64,000 bases of DNA, taken from the NCBI RefSeq assembly GCF_007097265.1, contig NZ_VJZP01000006.1, positions 1 through 64,000 on the forward strand, written 5' to 3'. The translations under genes and the position numbers were made by a program. Shown one piece after another: positions 28,333-36,708 of this stretch; within the stretch, counting starts at the first letter, position 1, and each line of letters begins with the position of its first letter. The notes below the pieces were generated by a model, which ran no database searches, was not told where the DNA came from, and saw only the letters and a list, made by a program, of their open reading frames with translations. This DNA comes from Flavobacterium gawalongense. Lineage in GTDB: Bacteria > Bacteroidota > Bacteroidia > Flavobacteriales > Flavobacteriaceae.

Positions 28333-29223
28333 TCATGCCTTATCTATTTTTATAGAAAGCATATTGAGTGATCCGGCTACTATGGCGTCATTAAAAACAG
28401 TAGCCTTTTCGTCTTTTTCCCTCAGAGCGAGTGTGTAAAGCATCGGAATGTAGTGTTCAGGAGTGGGCACGGCAAGCTGGAACTCACGTCCCTGTTTGTC
28501 GAAATTGATAAGAGACTGGTGATCATTCTCTAGAATCATTTTTTTTATTTTTTCATTCGCAATATGAGCCCATTCGTAAGCATATCCGGGTAGCATCATT
28601 TTATCCCATGCTGCCAATTGTAAATTGTGTACCGAGTTACCGCTTCCAACAATTAGAACACCTTTGCGTCTTAATGCTGCCAGCTCTTTTCCCAATTCAT
28701 AATGATAAGAAGTAGGTTTGGTATAGTCAATGCTCATTTCGACAATAGGAATTTCGGCATTGGGGTACAGGAATTTTAAAACTGTCCAACAGCCATGATC
28801 TAGCCCCCATTCATTGCTCAACCCTATAGAGGTTGAAGTGATTAGTTTTTGTGTTTCCAATGCGAGCTCCGGGCTTCCAGGTGCAGGATATTGAACGTCA
28901 AAAAGTGCCTGAGGAAAACCTCCAAAATCATGAATAGTTTCTGGTTTTTGCATTGCCGTTACAAAAGTACCCTTGGTTTCCCAGTGAGCTGATATACAAA
29001 GAATAGCCCTTGGTTTTGGCAATGTTTTGGCCATCTGCTGAAAACCTTGGGTAAAACTGTTATTGGTCAGAGCATTCATCGGATTACCGTGTCCAAGAAA
29101 AAGAACGGGCATTCTTTCTGTAGGACTAAAAGGATTCGTAGCTGTTTTAAGGGAGCTGAGCTGCATTGCTGCAGCTCCCAGTGGTAAAATAGCCATGGTT
29201 TTAAGAAAATTTTTTCTATCCAT
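28333..29223 (-). CDS. Extradiol dioxygenase of the LigB superfamily (DODA/YgiD type)
   Basis: 296 residues. The N-terminus (MDRKNFLKTMAILPLGAAAM) is a hydrophobic export-like segment. The class III extradiol fold follows with VLFLGHGNPMNA, a metal-ligand region ISAHWETKG, and the conserved GLDHGCWTVL histidine motif. Relatives are annotated 4,5-DOPA dioxygenase and cleave catecholic rings with a divalent metal. It is unrelated to the intradiol CatA. It starts 13 bp after the cyclase-like gene, so the two are cotranscribed. Confidence 0.85.
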   Translation of the reverse strand: MDRKNFLKTMAILPLGAAAMQLSSLKTATNPFSPTERMPVLFLGHGNPMNALTNNSFTQGFQQMAKTLPKPRAILCISAHWETKGTFVTAMQKPETIHDFGGFPQALFDVQYPAPGSPELALETQKLITSTSIGLSNEWGLDHGCWTVLKFLYPNAEIPIVEMSIDYTKPTSYHYELGKELAALRRKGVLIVGSGNSVHNLQLAAWDKMMLPGYAYEWAHIANEKIKKMILENDHQSLINFDKQGREFQLAVPTPEHYIPMLYTLALREKDEKATVFNDAIVAGSLNMLSIKIDKA

Positions 29224-29236
29224 TTTTATGCTTTAT

Positions 29237-29800
29237 TTATTTTCCTACTATTTGGTCCATATAGGATTTATTATCCCAGAAAAGATATTCTTCCTGCATT
29301 ACACCGTTTTCCCAAACTCCGATGGTTGCCATTGGAATTTTGAATTTCTTACCCGTAGGCTGTATAAAAGTACCATCTCCTGCGGGCATAGGCTGTGTAA
29401 ACGTACCTTCCATATAACCCATTACGGCAGTAATATTGCCTGAGCCAATTTTAAAAGGATGCTCTTTAATACGGGTGTCTGGAGCATATACAAACATAGC
29501 ATCAAGAGTTTTGATATGCTGCTCCAGACCCACCTCAGTATGACCGTCAGGAAAGTGTACCTTAATATTTTTTGCATGGCTTTCGTGCAGACGTGTCCAG
29601 TCACGGTTACTGAAAACCGTATAGTCTAAAGTGTCAAAAGTTTCAAGGTGTTTCGCTACTTGAGCGTTAGCAGCGGTAAGCTCTTTAATTTGTTTTACCA
29701 AAGATGCCTTATCTTCTTTTTTTTGTGCAAAAGCTGTAGTACTCAGAGCTGTAAAAACAAGTATTGCACCAGCTACCTGTCTTGTAATTGAATTTTTCAT
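29237..29800 (-). CDS. Secreted SnoaL-like (NTF2 fold) ester-cyclase family protein
   Basis: 187 residues with a clear signal peptide (about 1-25, ending AFA/QK). The mature part is a SnoaL/ester cyclase-like domain with WTRLHESHAKNIKVHFPDGH, the typical NTF2-fold histidine/aspartate region. The enzymatic function of secreted Bacteroidota members is not established. It lies between the AraC regulator (79 bp) and the extradiol dioxygenase (13 bp). Confidence 0.75.
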   Translation of the reverse strand: MKNSITRQVAGAILVFTALSTTAFAQKKEDKASLVKQIKELTAANAQVAKHLETFDTLDYTVFSNRDWTRLHESHAKNIKVHFPDGHTEVGLEQHIKTLDAMFVYAPDTRIKEHPFKIGSGNITAVMGYMEGTFTQPMPAGDGTFIQPTGKKFKIPMATIGVWENGVMQEEYLFWDNKSYMDQIVGK

Positions 29801-29879
29801 AATGTATCATTTTTATAATGCAAAGTTGGGACTTAATGACAAGGTTGGGGTAACACTTTTCGGAAGAAAGGTTGTGTTT

Positions 29880-30710
29880 TTAGGAAAGCTGCTTCTGAAT
29901 TTCGTCCCTGAATTCCGTTGGAGTTAAACCTGCTTTACGCTTAAAGGCATGGGTAAAATAGGTTTTTTCATTAAAACCAAGTTCATAACCTATTTCAGCC
30001 ACATTTTTGTCGGTGGACATAAGAAGATTCTTGGCCTGAGTAAGTTTACGGATTTCGATAATTTCCGAAACGCTCTGCTGTAATATATTTTGGCAAATTA
30101 GGTTCAGGTTGCGCGAAGTCATGAAAAGTTTATCGGCATAAAAATTTACATCCTTTGGTTCTTTATAATGTTCTTCCAATAATTGTAGAAAATTTTTAAA
30201 AGTGCTGCTTTGTATTTTTTTAGACTCATCATCGTTCAGATTGAGTTTTCGGCGTTCAGATTCTATCATGGTAAAAAGGGCACTTAGTAATTGTTTGATT
30301 ACGGCCAGGTCAGGAGCATCCTGCTGGTATTCATCATAAATTATTTTACATATAGTGTCTAACTTCTCAAAACATTTATTGCTCTGCATTGAGATGTTGG
30401 CTTTATCATGGAATGATGCATAAAGGCTAAAGGTAGTTTCTGCGATAAATTCACTTTTGAACCTTAATACCCACATATCACATTGGCCATCTTTAAGAAG
30501 CGGCTTGATACGATGGATTTTTCCCTGAGTTACAAAACTAATAAAAGGCGCGTCCATCAAGCGAGATTTGAAATCTATAAAATGTTCCAGCTGACCTTGT
30601 CCACCGATAATTAGTTCTTCAAAATTGTGGGCATGGGGCTCATTCACAGAATGCATTATCTTCTCAGATTCTGCAGCTGTAATGCGAAACATTTTAAATA
30701 TTTCCGTCAT
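29880..30710 (-). CDS. AraC-family transcriptional regulator
   Basis: 276 residues. The N-terminal cupin-like sensor covers about 20-130. The C-terminal AraC DNA-binding domain (about 170-272) carries the second-HTH signature VAEIGYELGFNEKTYFTHAF followed by KRKAGLTPTEFR. It heads the minus-strand cluster and probably controls it. It faces a truncated old yellow enzyme remnant on the plus strand. Confidence 0.88.
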   Translation of the reverse strand: MTEIFKMFRITAAESEKIMHSVNEPHAHNFEELIIGGQGQLEHFIDFKSRLMDAPFISFVTQGKIHRIKPLLKDGQCDMWVLRFKSEFIAETTFSLYASFHDKANISMQSNKCFEKLDTICKIIYDEYQQDAPDLAVIKQLLSALFTMIESERRKLNLNDDESKKIQSSTFKNFLQLLEEHYKEPKDVNFYADKLFMTSRNLNLICQNILQQSVSEIIEIRKLTQAKNLLMSTDKNVAEIGYELGFNEKTYFTHAFKRKAGLTPTEFRDEIQKQLS

Positions 30711-31102
30711 GGTTTGTTTTCTAAGGATATGTTAAAGGTAATTATATTTATAATAAGTTCTAGCTGATCATCATTTTTGCAAGGATGAATTAGACTCTTG
30801 TTGTATTGAGTTAAACATGTTGCAAAGCATTTTAGACCTCTTTACAATGGGACGCTAATCATTAATAAGTCATTCGATAAGGCTTCCGGAACAAAAGTAC
30901 TTGAAGATGGAGAAGCAGACCTCGTAGCGTACGGCGTACCATTTATCGCAAATCCTGATCTTGTAAAGAGATATCAGTTAAGTACAGATTTAAATACTCC
31001 AGATTCCTCAACTTTTTACACTACAGGTGAAAAAGGTTATACTGATTATCCTTTTTTATCTTAAATAAACTGATTTAAAAATTATGGTGAATAATATTTT
31101 AC
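30711..31102. other. Intergenic region between AraC and integrase remnant
   Basis: 392 bp. Most of it is the old yellow enzyme remnant at 30810-31064. The first 100 bp should contain the promoter of the minus-strand AraC cluster, but no clear box is visible. Confidence 0.5.
30810..31064 (+). pseudogene. Old yellow enzyme (alkene reductase, NemA-like) C-terminal remnant
   Basis: An 84-codon frame from just after a TGA (30807-30809) to TAA (31062-31064) reads VAKHFRPLYNGTLIINKSFD, later DLVAYGVPFIANPDLVKRY and finally GEKGYTDYPFLS. This is the FMN-phosphate-binding end and terminal motif of NemA-type reductases. The N-terminal three quarters are missing and there is no start codon in place. 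Confidence 0.85.
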
Positions 31103-31567
31103 CTATGAGCATAAGTAGGAATGTTTAATAAAATCCTCTACATGTTTTAGTGTAGTTTCATATCGTTTTGAGGTACTGGATGCATATTCTTTGTCAATTA
31201 ATGCCTCCATTCTTTTATTATGGTCTTGAAAAATAGGAATCAACATTCTTTTTTTTTCTTTCACACCCATAAACTTGTTTTTGAAACTATTGGCAAAAAT
31301 TTCTTGATTGTTGTTAATCATTGACTTTTCGGTTTCATAAACTTTGTTTCTTAGAATATCTAGATAACTATTAATTGTACGGGCTTCCTCTGAATTGCCT
31401 TTAATTTTGCCTGCTGCTACTGACCATTTTGAATTTTTAACATACTTTGATGTGCTAATTTCAATTCGAACTCCGTCAATCGTAATTCTTAAATAGATCG
31501 GTAGTAAACCGTTTTTTAATGCTCTAGAACTTTTTGTATAAAAAAGTATTGCAATTTTGTTTTTCAT
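31103..31567 (-). pseudogene. Truncated tyrosine recombinase (integrase) N-terminal part
   Basis: From the ATG at 31567 the product begins MKNKIAILFYTKSSRALKNG and continues LPIYLRITIDGVRIEIS, the arm-binding domain of Bacteroidota tyrosine integrases. The core-binding segment follows (ASSTSKRYETTLKHVEDFI), then the frame stops at about 154 residues. The intact family is about 400 residues, and the catalytic R-H-R-Y domain is absent. An upstream TTG at 31621 would add residues without family support. It is a fossil of an integrated element, near a tRNA 3' end fragment. Confidence 0.8.
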
Positions 31568-31760
31568 AATGTGGTGACTTTTGAAGTTATTAAATTTCGA
31601 CTTTAAATATTCTATTGTCAAGATGTTCAGTATTCAAACCCCTTATTAAACAAGGTCTAATCTGAAAATCGGGGACATTTTTTTTAAATTAATTTATGTC
31701 CCCGAATTTGCACCCTTACGATTATGATTTAATGATGATATTTGAAATTAATAAAAACGA

Positions 31761-31794
31761 AAAAGCCTGTAAATCCTAAGATTTACAGGCTTTT
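31761..31794. terminator. Strong bidirectional terminator hairpin
   Basis: Perfect 15-bp stem AAAAGCCTGTAAATC/GATTTACAGGCTTTT with a 4-nt loop. On the minus strand it lies just downstream of the tRNA 3' end fragment, as a tRNA gene terminator would. Confidence 0.75.
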
Positions 31795-31815
31795 GGTTTC
31801 AATTGAAAATGAATT

Positions 31816-31843
31816 TGTGGAGTCGCCTGGATTACAATCGAAC
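31816..31843 (-). other. tRNA 3' end-like remnant (candidate att site)
   Basis: On the minus strand, GTTCGATT, a 5-nt insertion, then CCAGGCGACTCCAC. This looks like a T-loop followed by the T-stem and acceptor 3' strands of a tRNA. No anticodon arm or 5' half is present. With the integrase remnant about 250 bp away, it resembles an attachment-site scar. This is a visual match only. Confidence 0.35.
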
Positions 31844-32033
31844 ACCTTATACAAATCTTAACTTTTTTTGATAGCTTAAAATTATGAATTAATGTATTGA
31901 TTTTAAGTATTTTAAGTAATTTTTTTTTTGATGATTACTTTTTAAGTTTAAAATGTTTAACTACGTGTTTTTAACGTTTTTTAATAATTCTAAGTTTTTT
32001 AAAGGTAAAAAGTTGTAACTAAAGGAGGCGTGA

Positions 32034-32058
32034 GAGTTCGACTGTCGAACTCTTTTTT
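32034..32058 (+). terminator. Terminator-like hairpin
   Basis: Stem GAGTTCGA/TCGAACTC with loop CTG, followed by six T. No plus-strand gene immediately precedes it. Confidence 0.5.
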
Positions 32059-32240
32059 ACAGTTGAACACTTTACAAACATTTTGGTTTCATCCCTCATA
32101 ATATTTCCGGTTTATTGATAAACTGTTGCTACTAATATTTCGCAGGAAAGTAGGAGCGGAGTTCTCTCCGCTAAGATAATAGTTTCTTGGTTCAATTCCT
32201 TGATAGCTTGTGCTACAACACCGATGGGATAAACATTTGT

Positions 32241-33722
32241 CTATTCGCCGACAATCCGGAGGATATGCTCATCTCCTTCCTTAAATGCGTTGCTTTGGAC
32301 AAGTACATGTTTCATACCGTTCAAATCCTGTCCCGAAAGGGAAGTACTGAATAGTTGCGCCCGCTGGAGCATCCTGATATAGGTATCTGGTTCGCTCCTT
32401 CTGGTCAATTGCCTTAGTCCTCCAAGATAATCCTCCCGGAATACAGTTGGGATGATAATCTTTGACTGCCCTTCCTTTACTAGCTCGGCGTTCATCATCA
32501 CCCGTGCAATCCTTCCGTTTCCATCTGGAAAAGGGTGTACCTCACTAACCAAAAACATCATATAGGCTGCCTTTGCAAAAGGATGTGCCAATCCCCGGTA
32601 AAAATCAAAGCCCCGGATAAGTGTGCCCCTTACAAGGTTGTAATCTACAAACTCAGTGTCCCCAGCTCTGTTGTTGCGATCTTTAAAAGTTCCTGGATTT
32701 TTGTTGGGCCTGGCACTGAGCATGATCTTATGCCGGTATAGGAGTATTGTTATCAGTTCTTCCGCGTCTTTTGGCGTTATGGACATTTCCTGCCGATTGC
32801 TAACGATTTGGTAAGTACCCAATACATCATGGGAATCCTCGTCCCTTGCCGGCAGGGGCTTTTGTGTCTCTATGATCCTACGTGCATCTTCCACCTCAAA
32901 CCGTGTCCCTTCAATAAAATTTGAGAAATACGCTTCATAAAACGCAAAATTGCGGAATAATTCCTGGGTTGTATTCTTGTCCGGGATATCAGCAAATGTC
33001 CTTTGCTGAAGTTCCACGAATAGCTTTTCGAAAAGGTTGAGCCTGTCCGGATCGTAAGGATGCCCGAATGCCCTGGCAATAGCTATCGGGGAGGTCAGGA
33101 TCTTGGAATTTCGCGTGGCGAGCATAGAGCCTATTACGGCATTAAGTTTGTTGAATTCCTTTTCCATGCCAAGTACCTCACTAATTTCACGTGCTTTGTC
33201 GCGCAGTGCATTCAGCCCATCCTCTCCCTGGACACGGACTATAGTTTCCAGTTTATCTTCAATTTGCCTGCGCTCCAGGGTTTTTGATTCTTCACCTGAC
33301 TTTCTGGATTCCTGGAAGTTCTCAATCATGGCCCTTTCCTTTTGCGCAACATATAATCCATCACTCATTGGATTATCCCCGGCAATTGGAGGATGCCCTT
33401 TTACGATATTCAGGGTAATGCCCGGTAATTTCACTTTTCTTTCGTATGTGTAGGTCAGGAAGATGTCCCCTGTTTTGGTAGGGGCAAATTCAAGGGCGGA
33501 ACGGTGACTTAATAAAATCCCCGGATAGAGATGCCCTATAATTCGAAACAGGCTACGCCGTATAATGACAGATGGGTCTTCCTCCAGATTTGGGGTATAT
33601 ATTTTCGGGGCTATTTTCCTGATATGCCCCTCTTTTAAGAGTCTTGAAATAGCCCTGCTGATTTCTGGGTTGCTGGATGAAAATATAATCTCCTGCAGAT
33701 GCAATGATTTACCTTTTTCCAT
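32241..33722 (-). CDS. Fic-domain protein with an AbiEi-like winged-helix N-terminus
   Basis: 493 residues. The N-terminal 1-115 look like an AbiEi-type winged helix (EISRAISRLLKEGHIRKIAP then IYTPNL, followed by the beta-rich LLSHRSALEF region). The C-terminal Fic core has the catalytic motif HPFPDGNGRIAR starting at H396. Before the core, S267-NFI-E271-G272 fits the (S/T)xxxE(G/N) inhibitory helix, so the protein probably autoinhibits its AMP-transferase activity. It could act as a self-contained regulator or defence toxin. GC content and codon use appear higher than in neighbouring genes, suggesting transfer. It lies in decayed mobile DNA. Confidence 0.85.
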   Translation of the reverse strand: MEKGKSLHLQEIIFSSSNPEISRAISRLLKEGHIRKIAPKIYTPNLEEDPSVIIRRSLFRIIGHLYPGILLSHRSALEFAPTKTGDIFLTYTYERKVKLPGITLNIVKGHPPIAGDNPMSDGLYVAQKERAMIENFQESRKSGEESKTLERRQIEDKLETIVRVQGEDGLNALRDKAREISEVLGMEKEFNKLNAVIGSMLATRNSKILTSPIAIARAFGHPYDPDRLNLFEKLFVELQQRTFADIPDKNTTQELFRNFAFYEAYFSNFIEGTRFEVEDARRIIETQKPLPARDEDSHDVLGTYQIVSNRQEMSITPKDAEELITILLYRHKIMLSARPNKNPGTFKDRNNRAGDTEFVDYNLVRGTLIRGFDFYRGLAHPFAKAAYMMFLVSEVHPFPDGNGRIARVMMNAELVKEGQSKIIIPTVFREDYLGGLRQLTRRSEPDTYIRMLQRAQLFSTSLSGQDLNGMKHVLVQSNAFKEGDEHILRIVGE

Positions 33723-33874
33723 GATTATATGCCTACAAATTTTTCAAGGCAATTTAAGTATATTACCCCATAGTGACAAATTTTTGATGATAAAATATTG
33801 GTTTTTTACAAATTTTTAGCGCTATATGTGATTAGGTATTTAATTTATTAAGATTATAAAAACAAATATTACGA

Positions 33875-34342
33875 TTAAATACAAATTTTTAATGCTAAAT
33901 TAATTGTATATACAAAAAAATATAGATAGTGAAGAAAATAATTCTCCTTTTCTTCATCTGGGTGGCAAATAGTTCTTCCTCGTAATCTTCTCCCAGAAAA
34001 AATGTGGTCAATATCACTGGAATTTGCACTTTTGGCAAAGACTAAAAATTTAAGGCTGTTGATGTGAAACGTAAGGCTTCCCATTGCTTTGCCTTCGGTA
34101 CTGCTATATACGTTTAAGCTTATGCGTCCAAACAATTGTACGATTGCACCTTTCTTAAGCCATTGTGCCGTTTTTGAATTGAGCCAATAGGAACAATTGA
34201 TGTAGGTTGTAACTTCTCTTACTTCGGTACTTCTTTTAGGCTTGTAGCTGTCATTGATAGCAATACTAAAATTGACTACTTCTTTGTCGCTGTTAACTTT
34301 GTTAACTACTGCGTCAGCTGTTACTCTTCCTGTGATTTCCAT
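33875..34342 (-). CDS. ssb: Single-stranded DNA-binding protein, mobile-element type
   Basis: 155 residues. The OB fold covers about 1-108 (MEITGRVTADAVVNKVNSDK, then VVNFSIAINDSYKP and TYINCSYWLNSKTAQWLKKG). The tail does not end in the usual acidic DDLPF-like tip. Beyond residue about 115 the reading frame becomes basic and hydrophobic. Dropping one T from the run at the 33997-34002 position would give GEDYEEELF instead, so a frameshift is possible. SSBs of this form are common on Bacteroidota conjugative elements and plasmids. Confidence 0.75.
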   Translation of the reverse strand: MEITGRVTADAVVNKVNSDKEVVNFSIAINDSYKPKRSTEVREVTTYINCSYWLNSKTAQWLKKGAIVQLFGRISLNVYSSTEGKAMGSLTFHINSLKFLVFAKSANSSDIDHIFSGRRLRGRTICHPDEEKENYFLHYLYFFVYTINLALKICI

Positions 34343-34449
34343 AACTTGATTTTTTAATAATTAATATTGTTTACATTTCTTTTCCTTTAGCCATCTGTCC
34401 CTCAAAATATTTTCAAAAGGAAAAACGGAGAAAAAGAAAGCAAGAAATA

Positions 34450-34537
34450 AGTGGCTTAAGAATGTGTAGAGCTATAAGTCCCGAAGGGTGACAAGTGCAA
34501 CGCAGCCATTATGCGCTTGCAACATTCCTAAGACACT
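34450..34537 (-). ncRNA. Candidate structured RNA, three-way junction
   Basis: The outer stem pairs 34450-34465 with 34522-34537 (14 Watson-Crick pairs plus one G-U of 16 when read on the minus strand). Inside lie a short hairpin at 34478-34492 (GTC-CC-gaa-GG-GAC type) and a second one pairing TGCAACGC (34496-34503) with GCGCTTGCA (34513-34521) with a single bulge. The minus-strand 3' side runs into T-rich sequence. No known family is recognised. It lies about 110 bp upstream of ssb on the same strand. Confidence 0.4.
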
Positions 34538-35069
34538 ATCTTAGCTGCCTTTTAGTCCGTTTCGAACGAAAATATTACTTAAAATTTCTAAAAAAAATCT
34601 TATGTTTTCGGAATTAGGTATACGGGCATTTTAATAGGAATAAGAACAGTAGTATACAGTATGCAAATAACCATCACTTGATTCTTACCTATAGAAAATA
34701 TTGGACTGCCAATGGTTGTGATTAAATTCATTGATTTATTAGTGAATATTTAAAGTTGAATCTGAATATTGTAGAATCTGTTTTAACTCACCAAATTCAA
34801 TAATTTGAAACGAGGAGTGCAATAAATTTTTTAAAAAAGTCATTTTTTTTTAGGATAAATAGCGAACTATCCATTGGTTGCTCTGCATTCTTTTTCATAC
34901 TTAAGAAAAACACAATATTATTCTTGATTTTATGCGCTCAACTCATCAGCCTATTCAGTTGAAACATCCTGTTTTTGCTTATTGATTTTCGTTCTTTTTC
35001 TATTTTATTGCTTAAAATATGTTGATATTCAGTATTGTAAAAAAATAGTTATAAATATTTTTTTATAAA

Positions 35070-35101
35070 TTTAAAACATGTAGTAATAAAAACTATTTTT
35101 G
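35070..35101 (+). promoter_or_regulatory. Candidate promoter of the exuT-kdgK-eda operon
   Basis: TTTA (35070-35073), 20 nt, TATTTTTG (35094-35101). This fits the Bacteroidota -33/-7 pattern (TTTG, 19-21 nt, TAnnTTTG) with one change in the -33 box. Confidence 0.5.
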
Positions 35102-35115
35102 TACAATCGATTGTA
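35102..35115. promoter_or_regulatory. Perfect 14-bp palindrome, candidate repressor operator
   Basis: TACAATCGATTGTA abuts the -7 box. The AANCGNTT core is the style of LacI-family operators, although a GntR-type site is also possible. A protein bound here would cover the transcription start. Confidence 0.5.
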
Positions 35116-35218
35116 TTTTTCTATGTCTTGTTTTGTGGGATGATATTTTACCAATCGGAATAGAGGATTTATGGAATAAATAATTTAATTATTAATTTTA
35201 ATTTTTTTACAAACTTAT

Positions 35219-36592
35219 ATGAACGAATCAATTAAATCGATTGGAAGTTACCGTTGGACAATTTGCGGACTACTTTTTTTTGCTACAACAATTAATTATT
35301 TAGATCGACAGGTATTAAGCCTTTTAGCTCCCAGTTTGTCAAAAGAATTTAATTGGACAAATACTGACTATGCCAATATTACTGCTGTGTTCCAATTTGT
35401 GTATGCTTTTTCAATGTTGTTTGCAGGCAGATTAATTGATAAGTTGGGGACTAAATGGGGGTTTATGCTTTCCATAATAGTCTGGTCCGCTGGTGCCATA
35501 ATGCATGCCTATGCAATCCCAATTGGAGGTGTTTTTTCAAATGTACTAACTTGGGTAGGAATTAGTGCTGTTCCGGTTTCAATTGCAGGTTTTATGCTTT
35601 CAAGAGCGATTTTAGGTTTCGGGGAATCCGGAAATTTTCCAGCGGCAATTAAGGCAACTGCTGAATATTTTCCTAAAAAAGAAAGGTCATTCGCAACAGG
35701 TATTTTTAATTCCGGATCAAATATCGGAGCTATTTTAGCACCATTAACAGTTCCATGGATTGCTGTAAACTGGGGATGGCAAACTGCTTTTATTCTTGTT
35801 GGTGCTATTGGTTTTATATGGATGTTTTTCTGGTTTATATTTTATGAAAAACCAGAAAAACAAAAAAGATTATCTAAAATAGAGTATGATTATATTAATG
35901 CCGGACATGAATCTGAAATTGTAAATCAAGAAGTTTCGAATCAAGGAAAAGTGGCTTGGTTTAAACTATTAGGATATAGACAAACATGGGCATTTGTATT
36001 TGGTAAATTTATGACTGATGGTGTTTGGTGGTTCTTTTTGTTTTGGTTACCAAAGTATCTAGAAGCTCAATTTGGGATGGTAAAAACGGATATTGTATTT
36101 CCTATTGCAGTGCTCTACAGTATGACGATGATTGGTAGTATCGCTGGCGGATGGTTTCCCATATATTTCATTAAAAAAGGACACAATCCATATGACGCAA
36201 GGATGAAGGCAATGTTATTCATAGCATGCTTTCCTGTAGTTGTATTGTTTGCTCAACCATTAGGGTATATTAGCTTTTGGATACCTGTTTTACTTATTGG
36301 TGTTGGTGCCTCTGCTCATCAGGCATGGTCTGCTAATATTTTTACTACAGTTTCTGACATGTTTCCTAAAAAAGCGATTGGTTCTGTAGTTGGTATAGGA
36401 GGAATGGCTGGTGGAATTGGAGGAGTACTGATAACTAAATTAGGAGGTGCATTATTTGATTATTATGAAGGATTAGGACATATTCAAACTGGTTATACTA
36501 TTATGTTTGGTATTTGTGCTTTGGCTTATCTAACTGCATGGGGTATTATGAAAACGTTGGTTCCTAAATATAGCCCAATAACAGACTTATAA
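35219..36592 (+). CDS. exuT: MFS hexuronate transporter (ExuT-like, anion:cation symporter family)
   Basis: 457-residue, 12-helix carrier. It has the ACS-family signatures TTINYLDRQVLSLLAPSL in helix 1, GRLIDKLGTKWGF in loop 2-3 and the GFGESGNFPAAIKATAEYFP segment in helix 4. Family members import glucuronate and galacturonate. kdgK and eda follow (98 and 10 bp gaps), consistent with uronate catabolism. It is preceded by a promoter-like box and a perfect palindrome. Confidence 0.88.
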   Translation: MNESIKSIGSYRWTICGLLFFATTINYLDRQVLSLLAPSLSKEFNWTNTDYANITAVFQFVYAFSMLFAGRLIDKLGTKWGFMLSIIVWSAGAIMHAYAIPIGGVFSNVLTWVGISAVPVSIAGFMLSRAILGFGESGNFPAAIKATAEYFPKKERSFATGIFNSGSNIGAILAPLTVPWIAVNWGWQTAFILVGAIGFIWMFFWFIFYEKPEKQKRLSKIEYDYINAGHESEIVNQEVSNQGKVAWFKLLGYRQTWAFVFGKFMTDGVWWFFLFWLPKYLEAQFGMVKTDIVFPIAVLYSMTMIGSIAGGWFPIYFIKKGHNPYDARMKAMLFIACFPVVVLFAQPLGYISFWIPVLLIGVGASAHQAWSANIFTTVSDMFPKKAIGSVVGIGGMAGGIGGVLITKLGGALFDYYEGLGHIQTGYTIMFGICALAYLTAWGIMKTLVPKYSPITDL

Positions 36593-36708
36593 TAAGCAAA
36601 AAAGGTTATATAAAGTAATTTAATAACTTTATAAGAATAAAAGAGTAGTCTAAGTTTCTTGTAAAGAGTTAAATAAAATAAGAATACTAATTGATTAAAA
36701 TTTTTAAA

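Larger units (their letters stand above)
31622..32240. other. Intergenic region with att-like remnant and hairpins
   Basis: 619 bp without a gene. It holds an inverted repeat CGGGGACAT/ATGTCCCCG (31671-31679, 31696-31704), a strong hairpin (31761-31794), a tRNA 3' end-like fragment (31816-31843), a terminator (32034-32058) and a small hairpin near 32133-32150. Confidence 0.6.
34343..35218. other. Long gene-free region, right edge of the accessory island
   Basis: 876 bp. It contains a candidate structured RNA (34450-34537) and, near the right end, a promoter and palindrome before exuT. The middle (about 34560-35060) is AT-rich with nothing I recognise. Confidence 0.6.
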
